From positions 2,542,001 to 2,606,000 of the forward strand of contig NZ_CP098732.1 of NCBI RefSeq assembly GCF_023824315.1: 64,000 nt of DNA, read 5' to 3'. Positions 17,550 through 26,353 of this stretch are shown piece by piece. Positions within the stretch are counted from its first letter, which is position 1; each line of letters begins with the position of its first letter. The notes under the pieces were generated by a model that did not search any database, was not told the DNA's origin, and saw only the letters and a program-made list of their open reading frames with translations. This DNA is from Acinetobacter tibetensis. GTDB taxonomy: Bacteria > Pseudomonadota > Gammaproteobacteria > Pseudomonadales > Moraxellaceae. The position numbers were made by a program, and so were the translations under genes.

Positions 17550-18419
17550 ATGTTTGACCAAATTGCCCAAACTATTCCTTATCAGAAGATTACTGTCGAA
17601 GGATTTGAGATCAGCATCAAACGTTTGGACTTGGTCCATCCACACATTTCAGGTAATAAATTTTTTAAACTCAAATACAACCTGTTGGCAGCACAACAAC
17701 AAGGCTATAAAAAACTGCTGACCTTCGGCGGAGCATATTCCAATCATATTGCCGCAACTGCCTATGCAGCGCAGTTATTTGGATTTGAAAGTTTAGGCAT
17801 TATTCGAGGTCAAGAGCTGGCCAGTAAACCCTTAAACCCAACTCTAAATACGGCGCAACAATTTGGTATGCAGTTGCAGTTTGTAACGCGTGAAGCCTAT
17901 CGACTAAAGCAAAGCCCAGCCTACTTAGCACAGTTACAACAAGACTACCCTGATTATTATGTGATTCCTGAAGGAGGGACGAATCCCCTCGCCATTCTAG
18001 GCTGCACAGAAATTATCTCTGATAAAGATCGACAAAATTTCGATCTGATTTGCTGTGCCGTGGGGACAGGTGGCACCATTGCAGGTCTGATTGAAGCCAG
18101 TCATTCACAACAGCACGTTTTGGGCTTCTCCGCGCTCAAAGGCGATTTCTTAAGCACAGAGGTCGGACAACTCACCCCAAAACGGAATTGGCAAATTACC
18201 GATCAATATTGTTGTGGGGGCTATGCCAAAACCACGCCTGAACTACTGCAATTTATTCAAGACTTTGAGCAGCGCTATCAGATTCCACTGGAACAAATTT
18301 ACACAGGCAAAATGCTGTTGGGTTTAACCGATTTGATTCAACAAGGTTCATTTCCAACGGGTCATCGTATTTTGGTGATTCATTCAGGTGGGCTTCAAGG
18401 TCGTTTAGCCGCGCTTTAG
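17550..18419 (+). CDS. PLP-dependent ACC deaminase / D-cysteine desulfhydrase family protein
   Basis: 289 residues. The fold-type II PLP motif GNKFFKLKYNLL near residue 34 supplies the candidate Schiff-base lysine, followed by TFGGAYSNHIAATAYAA, which contacts cofactor and substrate. GTGGTIAGLIEAS near residue 173 is the phosphate-binding glycine loop. Relatives deaminate 1-aminocyclopropane-1-carboxylate or desulfhydrate D-cysteine; the short length (about 290 versus 330-340) fits the YedO/DcyD-like side better than true ACC deaminase, but the substrate is uncertain. It is followed after 64 bases by the flavoprotein gene on the same strand. Confidence 0.8.
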   Translation: MFDQIAQTIPYQKITVEGFEISIKRLDLVHPHISGNKFFKLKYNLLAAQQQGYKKLLTFGGAYSNHIAATAYAAQLFGFESLGIIRGQELASKPLNPTLNTAQQFGMQLQFVTREAYRLKQSPAYLAQLQQDYPDYYVIPEGGTNPLAILGCTEIISDKDRQNFDLICCAVGTGGTIAGLIEASHSQQHVLGFSALKGDFLSTEVGQLTPKRNWQITDQYCCGGYAKTTPELLQFIQDFEQRYQIPLEQIYTGKMLLGLTDLIQQGSFPTGHRILVIHSGGLQGRLAAL

Positions 18420-18448
18420 ATAGTCCTGAAAAAGCAAAAAAGATGGTC

Positions 18449-18454
18449 TATAAT
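18449..18454 (+). promoter_or_regulatory. Perfect -10 hexamer before the flavoprotein gene
   Basis: TATAAT at 18449-18454 lies 30 bases before the ATG at 18484. No good -35 is visible, so the call rests on the hexamer and its position only. Confidence 0.35.
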
Positions 18455-18483
18455 GCCCTGCTTTATTCTCCCGTGAGTGTGTC

Positions 18484-19683
18484 ATGTCCGCAAATCAATA
18501 TGATGTCTTAGTTTTAGGTGCAGGTGCATCTGGCTTAATGACAGCCTATATGGCAGCTCAACGCGGACGGAAAGTGGTAGTGGTGGAAAAAGCCAATAAA
18601 GTCGGCAAAAAAATTCTCATGTCGGGTGGTGGTAAATGTAACTTTACCAATCTGTATGTCGAGCCAAGCAACTTTATTTCACATAATCCGCACTTTGTGA
18701 TTTCAGCCCTGACCCGCTATACCAATTGGGACTTTATTGGTCTCGTTTGTGAGTACGGCATTGAATATGAAGAACGTAAACATGGTCAACTCTTCACCCT
18801 CAATGGTGCTAAAGAGATTTTAGCCATGCTATTGAGTGAGTGTGAAAAAACAGGTTTGGTTGATATTAAAACCAACTGTGAAGTGAAAGCCATCACCGCA
18901 CTCGATGAGCAAGGTTTTCAAATTGCCACAACACTGGGTTATTTTGAAGCCGAATCTGTAGTGATCGCATCAGGTGGTTTATCTATTCCAACCTTAGGTG
19001 GTTCAGGCATTGGTTATGAGATTGCAAAACAATTTGGTCACCATGTTTATCCAACTCGTGCAGGTTTAGTGCCTTTCACCTTCTCGGACAGCTTTAAAGA
19101 AGTGACCACACGCTTAAGTGGCAACGCGGTCGATGCGACTTTATCGAATGATTTAAATTCTTTCACCGAAGCCTTGTTATTTACCCACCGAGGACTTAGT
19201 GGTCCAAGCTCACTACAGCTATCGAATTATTGGGATGTTGGGCAAAGCTTCAAAATTGACTTCTTGCCAAGCATAGATTTACAAGATTACCTAAAAGCGA
19301 AAAAACACAGTCAACCCAAAGCCCTGATTCGCACTTTACTTGGCGAACATTTTCCTAAAAGTGTAGTGATTGAACTGCAAAACCTGATTTGGCCTGAACT
19401 GGCTGAAACCGCAATTGGTCAGTTGTCGGATGAAAAACTTGAACACATCGCAACGCGCTTGCATGCATTTGAAGTCAAACCATCGGGAACCGAAGGCTAC
19501 CGTACCGCTGAAGTGACTTTAGGTGGTGTAGATACCACTGAGGTTTCATCGAAAACCATGGAAAGTAAAAAGCAAAAAGGCCTGTATTTTGTCGGTGAAA
19601 TATTGGATGTGACAGGACATTTGGGCGGTTTTAACTTCCAATGGGCATGGTCATCTGCACATGCAGCATCGGAATATGTTTAA
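18484..19683 (+). CDS. HI0933/YhiN-family FAD-dependent oxidoreductase
   Basis: 399 residues. The N-terminal dinucleotide fold VLGAGASGLMTAYMAAQRGRKVVVVEKA is followed by the family signature GKKILMSGGGKCNFTN (about 42-57). A second cofactor segment, GGLSIPTLGGSGIGYEIA, lies near 160, and the C-terminus has YFVGEILDVTGHLGGFNFQWAWSSA. This is the HI0933-like flavoprotein family (also called BaiN-like or aminoacetone oxidase family); its physiological substrate is poorly defined. The gene ends in a strong terminator. Confidence 0.88.
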   Translation: MSANQYDVLVLGAGASGLMTAYMAAQRGRKVVVVEKANKVGKKILMSGGGKCNFTNLYVEPSNFISHNPHFVISALTRYTNWDFIGLVCEYGIEYEERKHGQLFTLNGAKEILAMLLSECEKTGLVDIKTNCEVKAITALDEQGFQIATTLGYFEAESVVIASGGLSIPTLGGSGIGYEIAKQFGHHVYPTRAGLVPFTFSDSFKEVTTRLSGNAVDATLSNDLNSFTEALLFTHRGLSGPSSLQLSNYWDVGQSFKIDFLPSIDLQDYLKAKKHSQPKALIRTLLGEHFPKSVVIELQNLIWPELAETAIGQLSDEKLEHIATRLHAFEVKPSGTEGYRTAEVTLGGVDTTEVSSKTMESKKQKGLYFVGEILDVTGHLGGFNFQWAWSSAHAASEYV

Positions 19684-19695
19684 TCGTTTTATATG

Positions 19696-19731
19696 AAAAA
19701 CAGGCAGTGTAAATTTGCACTGCCTGTTTTT
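19696..19731 (+). terminator. Terminator after HI0933-type gene
   Basis: AAAACAGGCAGTG and CACTGCCTGTTTT form a perfect 13-base stem around a 7-base loop, followed by TTTTTAT. Starts 13 bases after the stop codon. Confidence 0.9.
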
Positions 19732-19772
19732 ATTTGAGCCAACCTATCATCAATAGACTGAAATCTCATCCG

Positions 19773-19907
19773 TTATTCTAAATAGTCGGTACGCAATAAA
19801 TGTACTTGCGGATTCGCATGCACACGCTGAATGGCTTTTTGCATTTGATCTAAACTGTGTTCTGTATCAGTCAATACATTTAAACGTGTCAACAAGAATT
19901 TTAACAT
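19773..19907 (-). CDS. Small hypothetical protein (44 aa)
   Basis: The ATG at 19907 is preceded by AAAGGA with 6-base spacing. The peptide starts MLKFLLTRLNVLTDTEHSLD and ends in a short acidic tail (RTDYLE). It looks like a soluble, amphipathic helical protein with no known motif. Good ribosome site and ordinary composition suggest a real gene; too short for most gene finders. Confidence 0.5.
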   Translation of the reverse strand: MLKFLLTRLNVLTDTEHSLDQMQKAIQRVHANPQVHLLRTDYLE

Positions 19908-20053
19908 TGGAATTCCTTTCGTTTTATCTTTTTAGTTCTAAAAATTTAATTCAGAAATATGTCAGCAGTATTAAACTAAATACTAAATGATGCTGAATAT
20001 TTTATATCAATAACACAATAAAATTTAAAATGCGACTCTCTCAGCATAAAGTA

Positions 20054-20212
20054 TTAGTCCTTCTGTTTTGTTGAATCCTCTGCTTCATTAGCATTAGGAT
20101 GTGCCGAATGCTGTGCAAAAATAAATTTATACGCACTCACTAAAAATCCGAAAGTAATTCCCGCAATAATGATTGGGGCAATAATCTTATTCGGTGCCTT
20201 ATTCTTCATCAT
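20054..20212 (-). CDS. Small membrane protein (52 aa)
   Basis: Starts MMKNKAPNKIIAPIIIAG, with GAGGAAAG directly upstream; the ATG at 20209 is an alternative start with better spacing. One membrane helix (about 10-32) is followed by a polar His/Glu/Lys tail (HSAHPNANEAEDSTKQKD). It lies 61 bases downstream of the cmpX-like gene on the same strand, so it may be cotranscribed with it. No family recognised. Confidence 0.55.
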   Translation of the reverse strand: MMKNKAPNKIIAPIIIAGITFGFLVSAYKFIFAQHSAHPNANEAEDSTKQKD

Positions 20213-20273
20213 CTTTCCTCATGTATAAGATCGATCAGTCTAAGCATGATCGATCTCGACAAAATTCAACACG

Positions 20274-21953
20274 TTATTCTGGGTCATCTTTGGGCTGAAT
20301 ATCAACATCCTCTTCAGCTTCACCTGTAGAGCCGTATGGGTTATTCAAAGGCTTATGCTCAGGGTCGACCAATAGATCATCTGGAACAACCTGATCCGTA
20401 TGTGATGTTGCAGCGGTTTGTTCCTTGACCTGTGTAGATGCCATCGGACTCGACGTTTTCGGTTGCGGATTGGGTTGTTTCGCCTGCTTTTTCGCACAAT
20501 CAATCAAGTCAGTCAAAATACGTTCCGCAGGTTGACGACCTCCCAACCCAAATGCGAGTGCAAATGCCACAGCGACAGCACCCAAAGTTAAACCAAAAGC
20601 CAAGTTCACAATTGAATCAGCAATTCCCATCGCTCTTAAGCCCATGGCAACCACCAATCCCATAATGAGCACACGAACCAAACTGGCTAACCAAAGTGAA
20701 CTCTGATATTCACCGCGTTGTACAATATTTGCCACCAAATTGGCCAACCAAAATCCAATTACTAAAATGACAGCACCTAATAGAATATTGGCACCAAACT
20801 GGATAAACATGGAAATCAGTATACTAACTTGCTCTAAACCCAAACGATTGGCTGCTTCGGACACCGCAAACAGCATGGTAAAAAATACAATCAGATAACC
20901 CACCACGCATGAAATTTTCGTGGTGCCTAAAAAACGCTGTAGGTCGAGTTTGGCAGGAATATTATCCACTCCAGTCCCAGAGATTACATCCACCACCAGA
21001 TTTGCTACAAAACGCGAAACCACATAAGCAATAATCAAAATTAGCCCAGCCGCAATAATCTGCGGAATTGCATTCATAATTTCGTACAACATCGCCGTTG
21101 CGGGTTGTGAAATTGAATTAATACCCAAGACTTCAAATGCAATAATTAAGGCAGTAATAATAATAATGGCAAATACAAATGAGCCTAATACATGAGCTAA
21201 ATTCGAGCTCTTAAACAATCCGATTTTTTGCACTTGCTTTTGCAGATCTAAACTTTGTATCAATCCTTCCAGAATACCTCGAACAATTTTTGCCAAAATA
21301 TAGCCGACAAATACAATCACAATGGCAATAAACAAATTCGGTAGATATGAAATGGCTTCATTCAACATATTTTGAATTGGGAACAGCAAACCATTTAAAC
21401 CTAAAATCGACAGAACAATCGGTAAAAATAGCAATAGAATCAGCCAGTAAACAATCTCACTAATATTTTGGCTAATAGGACTGACACCAACATCTTCACT
21501 TAGTTTTTCATCGAGCTGAGTTCGATCCAGTAATTTCTTCAGCCCAACTTTCACTAAATTGGCAAAAATCCAGCCAATAAAAGCAACTGCTGTCGCTGCC
21601 AAAAGTTGAGGAATAAATAACAAGAACTGCTGAATCATATTACTGAATGGACCACTGACGCTGGTCAGATTCAAAACATTCAATGCACCAATTACGGCGA
21701 TAAGCAATACAATCCAAAAGACTATTCTAGACACGATATTTTCAATATTGGAACGATGTCCTGTTGCACCAGAAAGCTTTTGATTGGTGCCTAATTTAGA
21801 TAATACTTTCTTCACCGCAGCGGCGATCACTAAAGCAATCACCCAACCAATAAGCAAAATAGCAACAGCAGACAAAATCGGATGCAACTGATCCCAATAA
21901 TACATCCCATTCATTTCAGGGGGTCTCATTCCCCCTTCAAAAAACTCATTCAT
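20274..21953 (-). CDS. CmpX-type mechanosensitive ion channel family protein
   Basis: 559 residues, mostly membrane helices. A unit with conserved pattern (W/Y-L-x-A-x-A-x-x-F-x-G-W-x-x-A-x-x-V followed by a basic stretch) recurs about five times, e.g. LLAATAVAFIGWIFANLVK, LFIAIVIVFVGYILAKIVR, IIAAGLILIIAYVVSRFV and ILLGAVILVIGFWLANLV. These are the conserved TM-helix repeats of the CmpX/MscS-related family. The end near LTLGAVAVAFALAFGLGGRQPAERIL resembles the MscS pore helix. The cytoplasmic tail (about 480-559) is polar and Pro/Asp/Glu-rich. Likely an inner-membrane channel or stress modulator. Confidence 0.8.
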   Translation of the reverse strand: MNEFFEGGMRPPEMNGMYYWDQLHPILSAVAILLIGWVIALVIAAAVKKVLSKLGTNQKLSGATGHRSNIENIVSRIVFWIVLLIAVIGALNVLNLTSVSGPFSNMIQQFLLFIPQLLAATAVAFIGWIFANLVKVGLKKLLDRTQLDEKLSEDVGVSPISQNISEIVYWLILLLFLPIVLSILGLNGLLFPIQNMLNEAISYLPNLFIAIVIVFVGYILAKIVRGILEGLIQSLDLQKQVQKIGLFKSSNLAHVLGSFVFAIIIITALIIAFEVLGINSISQPATAMLYEIMNAIPQIIAAGLILIIAYVVSRFVANLVVDVISGTGVDNIPAKLDLQRFLGTTKISCVVGYLIVFFTMLFAVSEAANRLGLEQVSILISMFIQFGANILLGAVILVIGFWLANLVANIVQRGEYQSSLWLASLVRVLIMGLVVAMGLRAMGIADSIVNLAFGLTLGAVAVAFALAFGLGGRQPAERILTDLIDCAKKQAKQPNPQPKTSSPMASTQVKEQTAATSHTDQVVPDDLLVDPEHKPLNNPYGSTGEAEEDVDIQPKDDPE

Positions 21954-22264
21954 GTCTATTCCCTCTTCTTATTTCTGTTAATGACTAACTCCATCAGGAG
22001 CTTGATTGTTGTATTCATAAAGGTATGGAGGTACTTCATTACCTTAAAATTTGTATTTTTTTTAATCAATAACCATATGCAGAATTACAACAAAAGGGCA
22101 CATTCCAATAGCAAAAAAGCTCTAGCTTGTTGAGCCAGAGCTTTTATTTTATAGACATCATTCAGTTAAATTATTCATTTCAACTCAAGCAAATTTAACT
22201 TGAATCATTGCATCGAACCCCCGTCTTCGAGTATTGCTTCAAAGACATTCCCCATTGCACATTC
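21954..22264. other. Gene-free gap upstream of the CmpX-like gene
   Basis: 311 AT-rich bases. It contains the terminator at 22113-22145 and, presumably, the promoter of the CmpX-like gene. No ORF with a ribosome site is visible. Confidence 0.4.
22113..22145 (-). terminator. Terminator downstream of the 49-aa membrane ORF
   Basis: AAAAGCTCT and AGAGCTTTT pair around a 13-base loop; on the minus strand the stem is followed by TTTTTT. It can also work on the plus strand, where TTTTATTTTA follows. Confidence 0.7.
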
Positions 22265-22414
22265 TTAACTTGGCGTTCCGCTTGAAAGCATATACACCAC
22301 AAGTGCCAAGAAAAAGATACCCACTAAGATTAGCATGTACACTGGTAAGCGTTTTTTTTGTCTTATTTCTTCAGCACTCGTGACATGAGGCGGTTTATTG
22401 AAATCATGTACCAT
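22265..22414 (-). CDS. Small membrane protein (49 aa)
   Basis: Starts MVHDFNKPPHVTSAEEIRQ, with GAGGGG 3 bases before the ATG at 22414. A basic stretch (RQKKR) precedes one strong membrane helix (LPVYMLILVGIFFLALVVYML) and a short tail, a topology with the N-terminus inside. It has its own terminator at 22113-22145. No family recognised; the ribosome site and topology make it credible. Confidence 0.6.
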   Translation of the reverse strand: MVHDFNKPPHVTSAEEIRQKKRLPVYMLILVGIFFLALVVYMLSSGTPS

Positions 22415-22570
22415 GTTCCCCTCACTCAATTCATTCCTTGTTGAATTTTTATACTAACAACAAAAAGTATGAAGTTGTGTGACAAAGCATTATTTGATCG
22501 TGAGCGCTTGTAAATTATCTATAGAACGAGCTGCTTAGCTTTTATTTTGACTTAGCATGATATCGCTCTT

Positions 22571-23386
22571 TTAGAAAATACCATGCAGTAATTGTGGCTG
22601 CCCCTGCTCAATCACCATTTCGTGTTCATCCTTTAAATTTACACCAGAAAATTGTAATTGTTTTGACTTAGACATCAGGGCAATCAGGCGTTGTGCCGCT
22701 GTCACTTCGTCCAAACCTGCTGGGCGCACATTAGAAATACAATTACGCATGGCATCATGACAGCCTTTTTGAGCTTGCCACGTGTAGTAAATCCCCATGC
22801 TATCTGGAGAACTCAAACCTGGACGTTCTCCAATCAGCATCACCAACATTTGTGCATTTAAGATTTGGGCAATTTCATCTCCCAAAGCAACTCGACTGCC
22901 CGTTGCGACCATGATAGGTGCCACAGACCAACCTTGCTGGGCACATGCATCTAATATTTTCGAGATAAAACTCACCGCATTATCTTCAATCGCACGTGCA
23001 GATAAGCCATCCCCAGCAACAATTAATACATCATATTGTGTTTGCTCGGATTGCATTGCTGTGAGCATTTGCCGTGAAGCCGCTGAAAGTTCCCGCCCCA
23101 AATCTGGACGTTTCAAATAAGTATCCTTATCAACTGCACAACTACAGACTTGTACAAAAGCCAGACTCTGCTGCTCAAATTGCTGGCTTAACAATTCAAT
23201 ATCAAGAGGTTTTAGTACAGCATCCTTGGCTTGGGCATGCGCCAATTGAAACTCTAAAAGAGGACGAGTTGGAAGGCTTCCGCCTGTTCTCCCCAAGGCA
23301 ATTCGAGCATCGGTAAACTGTTTCAGTTGTTCCCAACTGTTTTGTTCAAATTGCTGTGGATATTGAACATCATAATGTAGCTTCAT
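22571..23386 (-). CDS. eutC: Ethanolamine ammonia-lyase small subunit EutC
   Basis: 271 residues. Family motifs: ARIALGRTGGSLPTRPLLEFQLAHAQAKDAV near the N-terminus, then YLKRPDLGRELS, DGLSARAIEDNA, LIGERPGLSSPDSMGIYYTW and CISNVRPAGLD. EutC joins EutB to form the adenosylcobalamin-dependent lyase that converts ethanolamine to acetaldehyde and ammonia. It lies 15 bases after eutB, as the last gene of the eat-eutB-eutC operon. Slightly shorter than the enterobacterial protein at its N-terminus. Confidence 0.95.
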   Translation of the reverse strand: MKLHYDVQYPQQFEQNSWEQLKQFTDARIALGRTGGSLPTRPLLEFQLAHAQAKDAVLKPLDIELLSQQFEQQSLAFVQVCSCAVDKDTYLKRPDLGRELSAASRQMLTAMQSEQTQYDVLIVAGDGLSARAIEDNAVSFISKILDACAQQGWSVAPIMVATGSRVALGDEIAQILNAQMLVMLIGERPGLSSPDSMGIYYTWQAQKGCHDAMRNCISNVRPAGLDEVTAAQRLIALMSKSKQLQFSGVNLKDEHEMVIEQGQPQLLHGIF

Positions 23387-23401
23387 CCATATCTCCTCAA
23401 A

Positions 23402-24787
23402 CTAAGACATCAGCAAACGTGAGAATTTTTCAGGCATGTGTTGTGGCCATTCCAGCTTTGAACATTGCTGTTTTAATATACCTTGCTGCTCTAACCAATA
23501 GGCAAATTCAGGTGCTGGCGCGAGTCCTAAAAGTTGACGAATGTATAAAGCATCATGGAACGATGTAGTTTGATAATTCAACATCACATCATCTGAACCT
23601 GGAATGCCCATAATAAAGTTAATGCCTGCATTGGCTAATAAAGTGAGCAGAACATCCATATCATCTTGATCTGCATCGGCATGATTGGTATAGCAAATAT
23701 CACAGCCCATTGGGACGCCAAGCAATTTTCCGCAGAAGTGGTCTTCCAAGCCCGCACGAATAATTTGCTTACCGTTATACAAATATTCAGGGCCAATAAA
23801 ACCCACCACAGTATTGACTAAAAATGGCTTGTACTTACGCGCCACCGCATAAGCTCTGGCTTCTATGGTTTGTTGATCTACCCCATGATGAGTTTGACTC
23901 GACAGCGCGCTGCCTTGACCTGTTTCAAAGTACATCACATTTTGCCCTACGGTTCCCCGCTTCAAGCTGAGTGCAGCGTCATAGCCTTCTTGCAGTAAAG
24001 CTAAATTAATCCCAAAGGCGCTATTGGCTTGCTCGGTCCCTGCAATTGATTGAAACATCAAATCAATCGGAACGTTTTTATTCGCAAGTTGAATACCTGA
24101 ACTTACATGCGTCAGCACGCAAGATTGGGTTGGAATATCATATTCGTGAATAATGTAATCGAGCAGCTTTAATAGTTCAGACAGGTTTTGCAAGTTATCG
24201 GTCGCAGGGTTAATCCCAATCACCGCATCGCCATTACCATACATCAGCCCATCCAAAATACTGGCGGAAATGCCCAAAACATCGTCGGTGGGATGATTCG
24301 GTTGTAAACGGGTGGATAAATGTCCTTCTAAGCCAATGGTATTGCGGAACTGGGTAATCACGCGGCATTTTTTTGCCACCAAAATTAAATCCTGATTGCG
24401 CATAATCTTGCTGACGGCAGCCACCATTTCTGGCGTTAACCCTGCTTGTAGCACGGTCAATTTTTCGGTGGTGGCATCTGCACTCAACAACCAATTGCGT
24501 AAGTCTCCCACTGTAAAATGGGAAATTGGATAGAATGCCGCTGCATCATGTTCATCTAAAATCAGTCGGGTCACTTCGTCCTGTTCATACGGAATCAGCG
24601 CTTCATTCAGAAACTGTTTGAGTGGTACGTCTGCCAAACACATTTGCGCAGCAACACGCTCTGTTGCATTCTGCGCGGCAATCCCTGCAAGCTGATCACC
24701 CGAACGTTCAGGTGTCGCCTTTGCCATAAGTGTTTTTAAATCTGAAAAAACATAATGTTGATGTGCAACATCAATCCGATAGATCAC
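23402..24787 (-). CDS. eutB: Ethanolamine ammonia-lyase large subunit EutB
   Basis: 461 residues, the usual length. Recognisable segments include FLNEALIPYEQDEVTRLI, TIGLEGHLSTRLQPNHPTDD, GDAVIGINPATDN, YFETGQGSALSSQTHHGVDQQT, MGCDICYTNHADADQDDMD and FIMGIPGSDDVMLNYQTTSFHD. It carries the active site of adenosylcobalamin-dependent ethanolamine deamination in the cytoplasm. The ATG at 24787 is preceded by TAAGGAG. No microcompartment, reactivase (EutA) or EutR genes are adjacent, so this is the minimal form used for nitrogen or carbon from ethanolamine. Confidence 0.96.
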   Translation of the reverse strand: MIYRIDVAHQHYVFSDLKTLMAKATPERSGDQLAGIAAQNATERVAAQMCLADVPLKQFLNEALIPYEQDEVTRLILDEHDAAAFYPISHFTVGDLRNWLLSADATTEKLTVLQAGLTPEMVAAVSKIMRNQDLILVAKKCRVITQFRNTIGLEGHLSTRLQPNHPTDDVLGISASILDGLMYGNGDAVIGINPATDNLQNLSELLKLLDYIIHEYDIPTQSCVLTHVSSGIQLANKNVPIDLMFQSIAGTEQANSAFGINLALLQEGYDAALSLKRGTVGQNVMYFETGQGSALSSQTHHGVDQQTIEARAYAVARKYKPFLVNTVVGFIGPEYLYNGKQIIRAGLEDHFCGKLLGVPMGCDICYTNHADADQDDMDVLLTLLANAGINFIMGIPGSDDVMLNYQTTSFHDALYIRQLLGLAPAPEFAYWLEQQGILKQQCSKLEWPQHMPEKFSRLLMS

Positions 24788-24799
24788 TGCCCAGACTCC

Positions 24800-26245
24800 T
24801 TAGGTATTGAGTTCTTGTTCTGCTGCCTGAATATTGGAAAATTCTTCTTCTGGAGTGCCTGCCACCAAATGATGACGGCTATACAATAAGAAATAAAGAA
24901 TAAACACCGCATAAATTGCGGCTGCCATAAACCACACTTTCGGATCCACCACGAAACCTGCAACCGTCGCAATAGCGGCTAAAACTAAGGCAATCGAAGC
25001 GGTAACAATTCCACCAGGTGCTTTATAAGGACGTGGCATATGCGGTTTGGCAATTTTTAATTTGATGTACGCCATCATCATCAGTACATAAGAAATAGTG
25101 GCACCAAAAACTGCCATCAAAATCAGCAAATCACCTTCGCCTGATAAAGACAGCATAAACCCAATCACACCAGGAATAATGATGGCTAAATGCGGTGCAT
25201 GGTTTTTATTTGTTAATGAAAGTTTCTTGGGTAAATAGCCTGCTCGAGATAAGGCAAAAATCTGACGTGAATAGGCATAAATAATCGAGAAAAAACTCGC
25301 AACTAAACCTGCCAATCCCACGAAATTAACAAAGCCTGCCAACCACGTATTTTCGCCATAGACCACTTTTAACGCATCCACCAATGGTGCACCAGACTCT
25401 TTTAAGGTATCTGCGCCTGCGGCACCCGCACCCAAAAATAAAATGGCTAAGGCAAACACGGCTAAAATCAGCATTGAACCGATCAAACCACGCGGTAAAG
25501 ATTTATGTGGTTCTTTGGCTTCTTCTGCCGCCAAAGGCACACCTTCCACCGCCAAGAAAAACCAGATGGCATAAGGCACAGCCGCCCAAATACCTAAATA
25601 GCCCAAAGGTAAAAATGCACTTGCCCCAACTGCATCGGCTTTGACAGGAATATTGAGTAAATTCTGGCTGTCAAAGTGTGGCAACATGGCGGCAATAAAA
25701 ACCAGTAATGCTACGGCAGCCACGGCGGTAATAACGAAAATAATTTTTAAGGCTTCCCCTGCACCTTTAAGGTGAATGCCCATAAAAAACAGATAGCAAA
25801 GTAAATACACAAACCATCCGCCAATCCCAAACAAGGATTCACAGTAAGCGCCAATAAATACTGCAATTGCCGCAGGTGCAATCGCGTATTCAATCAAGAT
25901 CGCTGTGCCCGTTAAATATCCAGCCAAAGGTCCAAAAGCCGTACGGGCAAAACTATAACCTCCTCCCGCTGTAGGTAACATGGTCGACATTTCCGACATG
26001 GCTAAGCACATACATAAGTACATGATCGCGACAACAATGGTGGCAATAAACATCCCACCCCATCCACCTTGTGCCAAGCCAAAGTTCCAGCCTGCAAAGT
26101 CACCAGAAATAACATAGGCAACGCCTAGCCCAATCAGTAATAGCCATCCGACAGCGCCTTGTTTGAGTTTGCGTTGAGCAAAATATTCTGTATTGGAATG
26201 ATGATCTGAATTGACTTCTGCAACTACACTTTTAACATTTGACAT
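24800..26245 (-). CDS. eat: Ethanolamine permease (APC superfamily)
   Basis: 481 residues from the ATG at 26245, preceded by GAGGTG; an upstream in-frame start at 26314 would add a 23-residue extension without a ribosome site. About 12 membrane helices of the amino acid-polyamine-organocation type: LKQGAVGWLLLIGLGVAYVISGDFAGWNFGLAQGGWGGM, MSTMLPTAGGGYSFARTAFGP and VEGVPLAAEEAKEPHKSLPRG. These agree with the ethanolamine permease branch. It imports ethanolamine for EutBC, whose gene starts 13 bases downstream. An IS982 element sits 108 bases upstream of the start and could alter its promoter. Confidence 0.9.
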   Translation of the reverse strand: MSNVKSVVAEVNSDHHSNTEYFAQRKLKQGAVGWLLLIGLGVAYVISGDFAGWNFGLAQGGWGGMFIATIVVAIMYLCMCLAMSEMSTMLPTAGGGYSFARTAFGPLAGYLTGTAILIEYAIAPAAIAVFIGAYCESLFGIGGWFVYLLCYLFFMGIHLKGAGEALKIIFVITAVAAVALLVFIAAMLPHFDSQNLLNIPVKADAVGASAFLPLGYLGIWAAVPYAIWFFLAVEGVPLAAEEAKEPHKSLPRGLIGSMLILAVFALAILFLGAGAAGADTLKESGAPLVDALKVVYGENTWLAGFVNFVGLAGLVASFFSIIYAYSRQIFALSRAGYLPKKLSLTNKNHAPHLAIIIPGVIGFMLSLSGEGDLLILMAVFGATISYVLMMMAYIKLKIAKPHMPRPYKAPGGIVTASIALVLAAIATVAGFVVDPKVWFMAAAIYAVFILYFLLYSRHHLVAGTPEEEFSNIQAAEQELNT

Positions 26246-26347
26246 AAGCACCTCGCCCTCGCTTGATGCTAAACACAAATGCATAAGCCATACCAATTTT
26301 GACTTTTCGTTCAAAATGATTTGTATTTATTTATAAAAACAGCAGCT

Positions 26348-26353
26348 TATTTA
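26348..26353. repeat. Target-site duplication, left copy
   Basis: TATTTA at 26348-26353 is repeated at 27328-27333, exactly flanking the IS982 element. This indicates a simple insertion with no later deletion at the ends. Confidence 0.75.
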
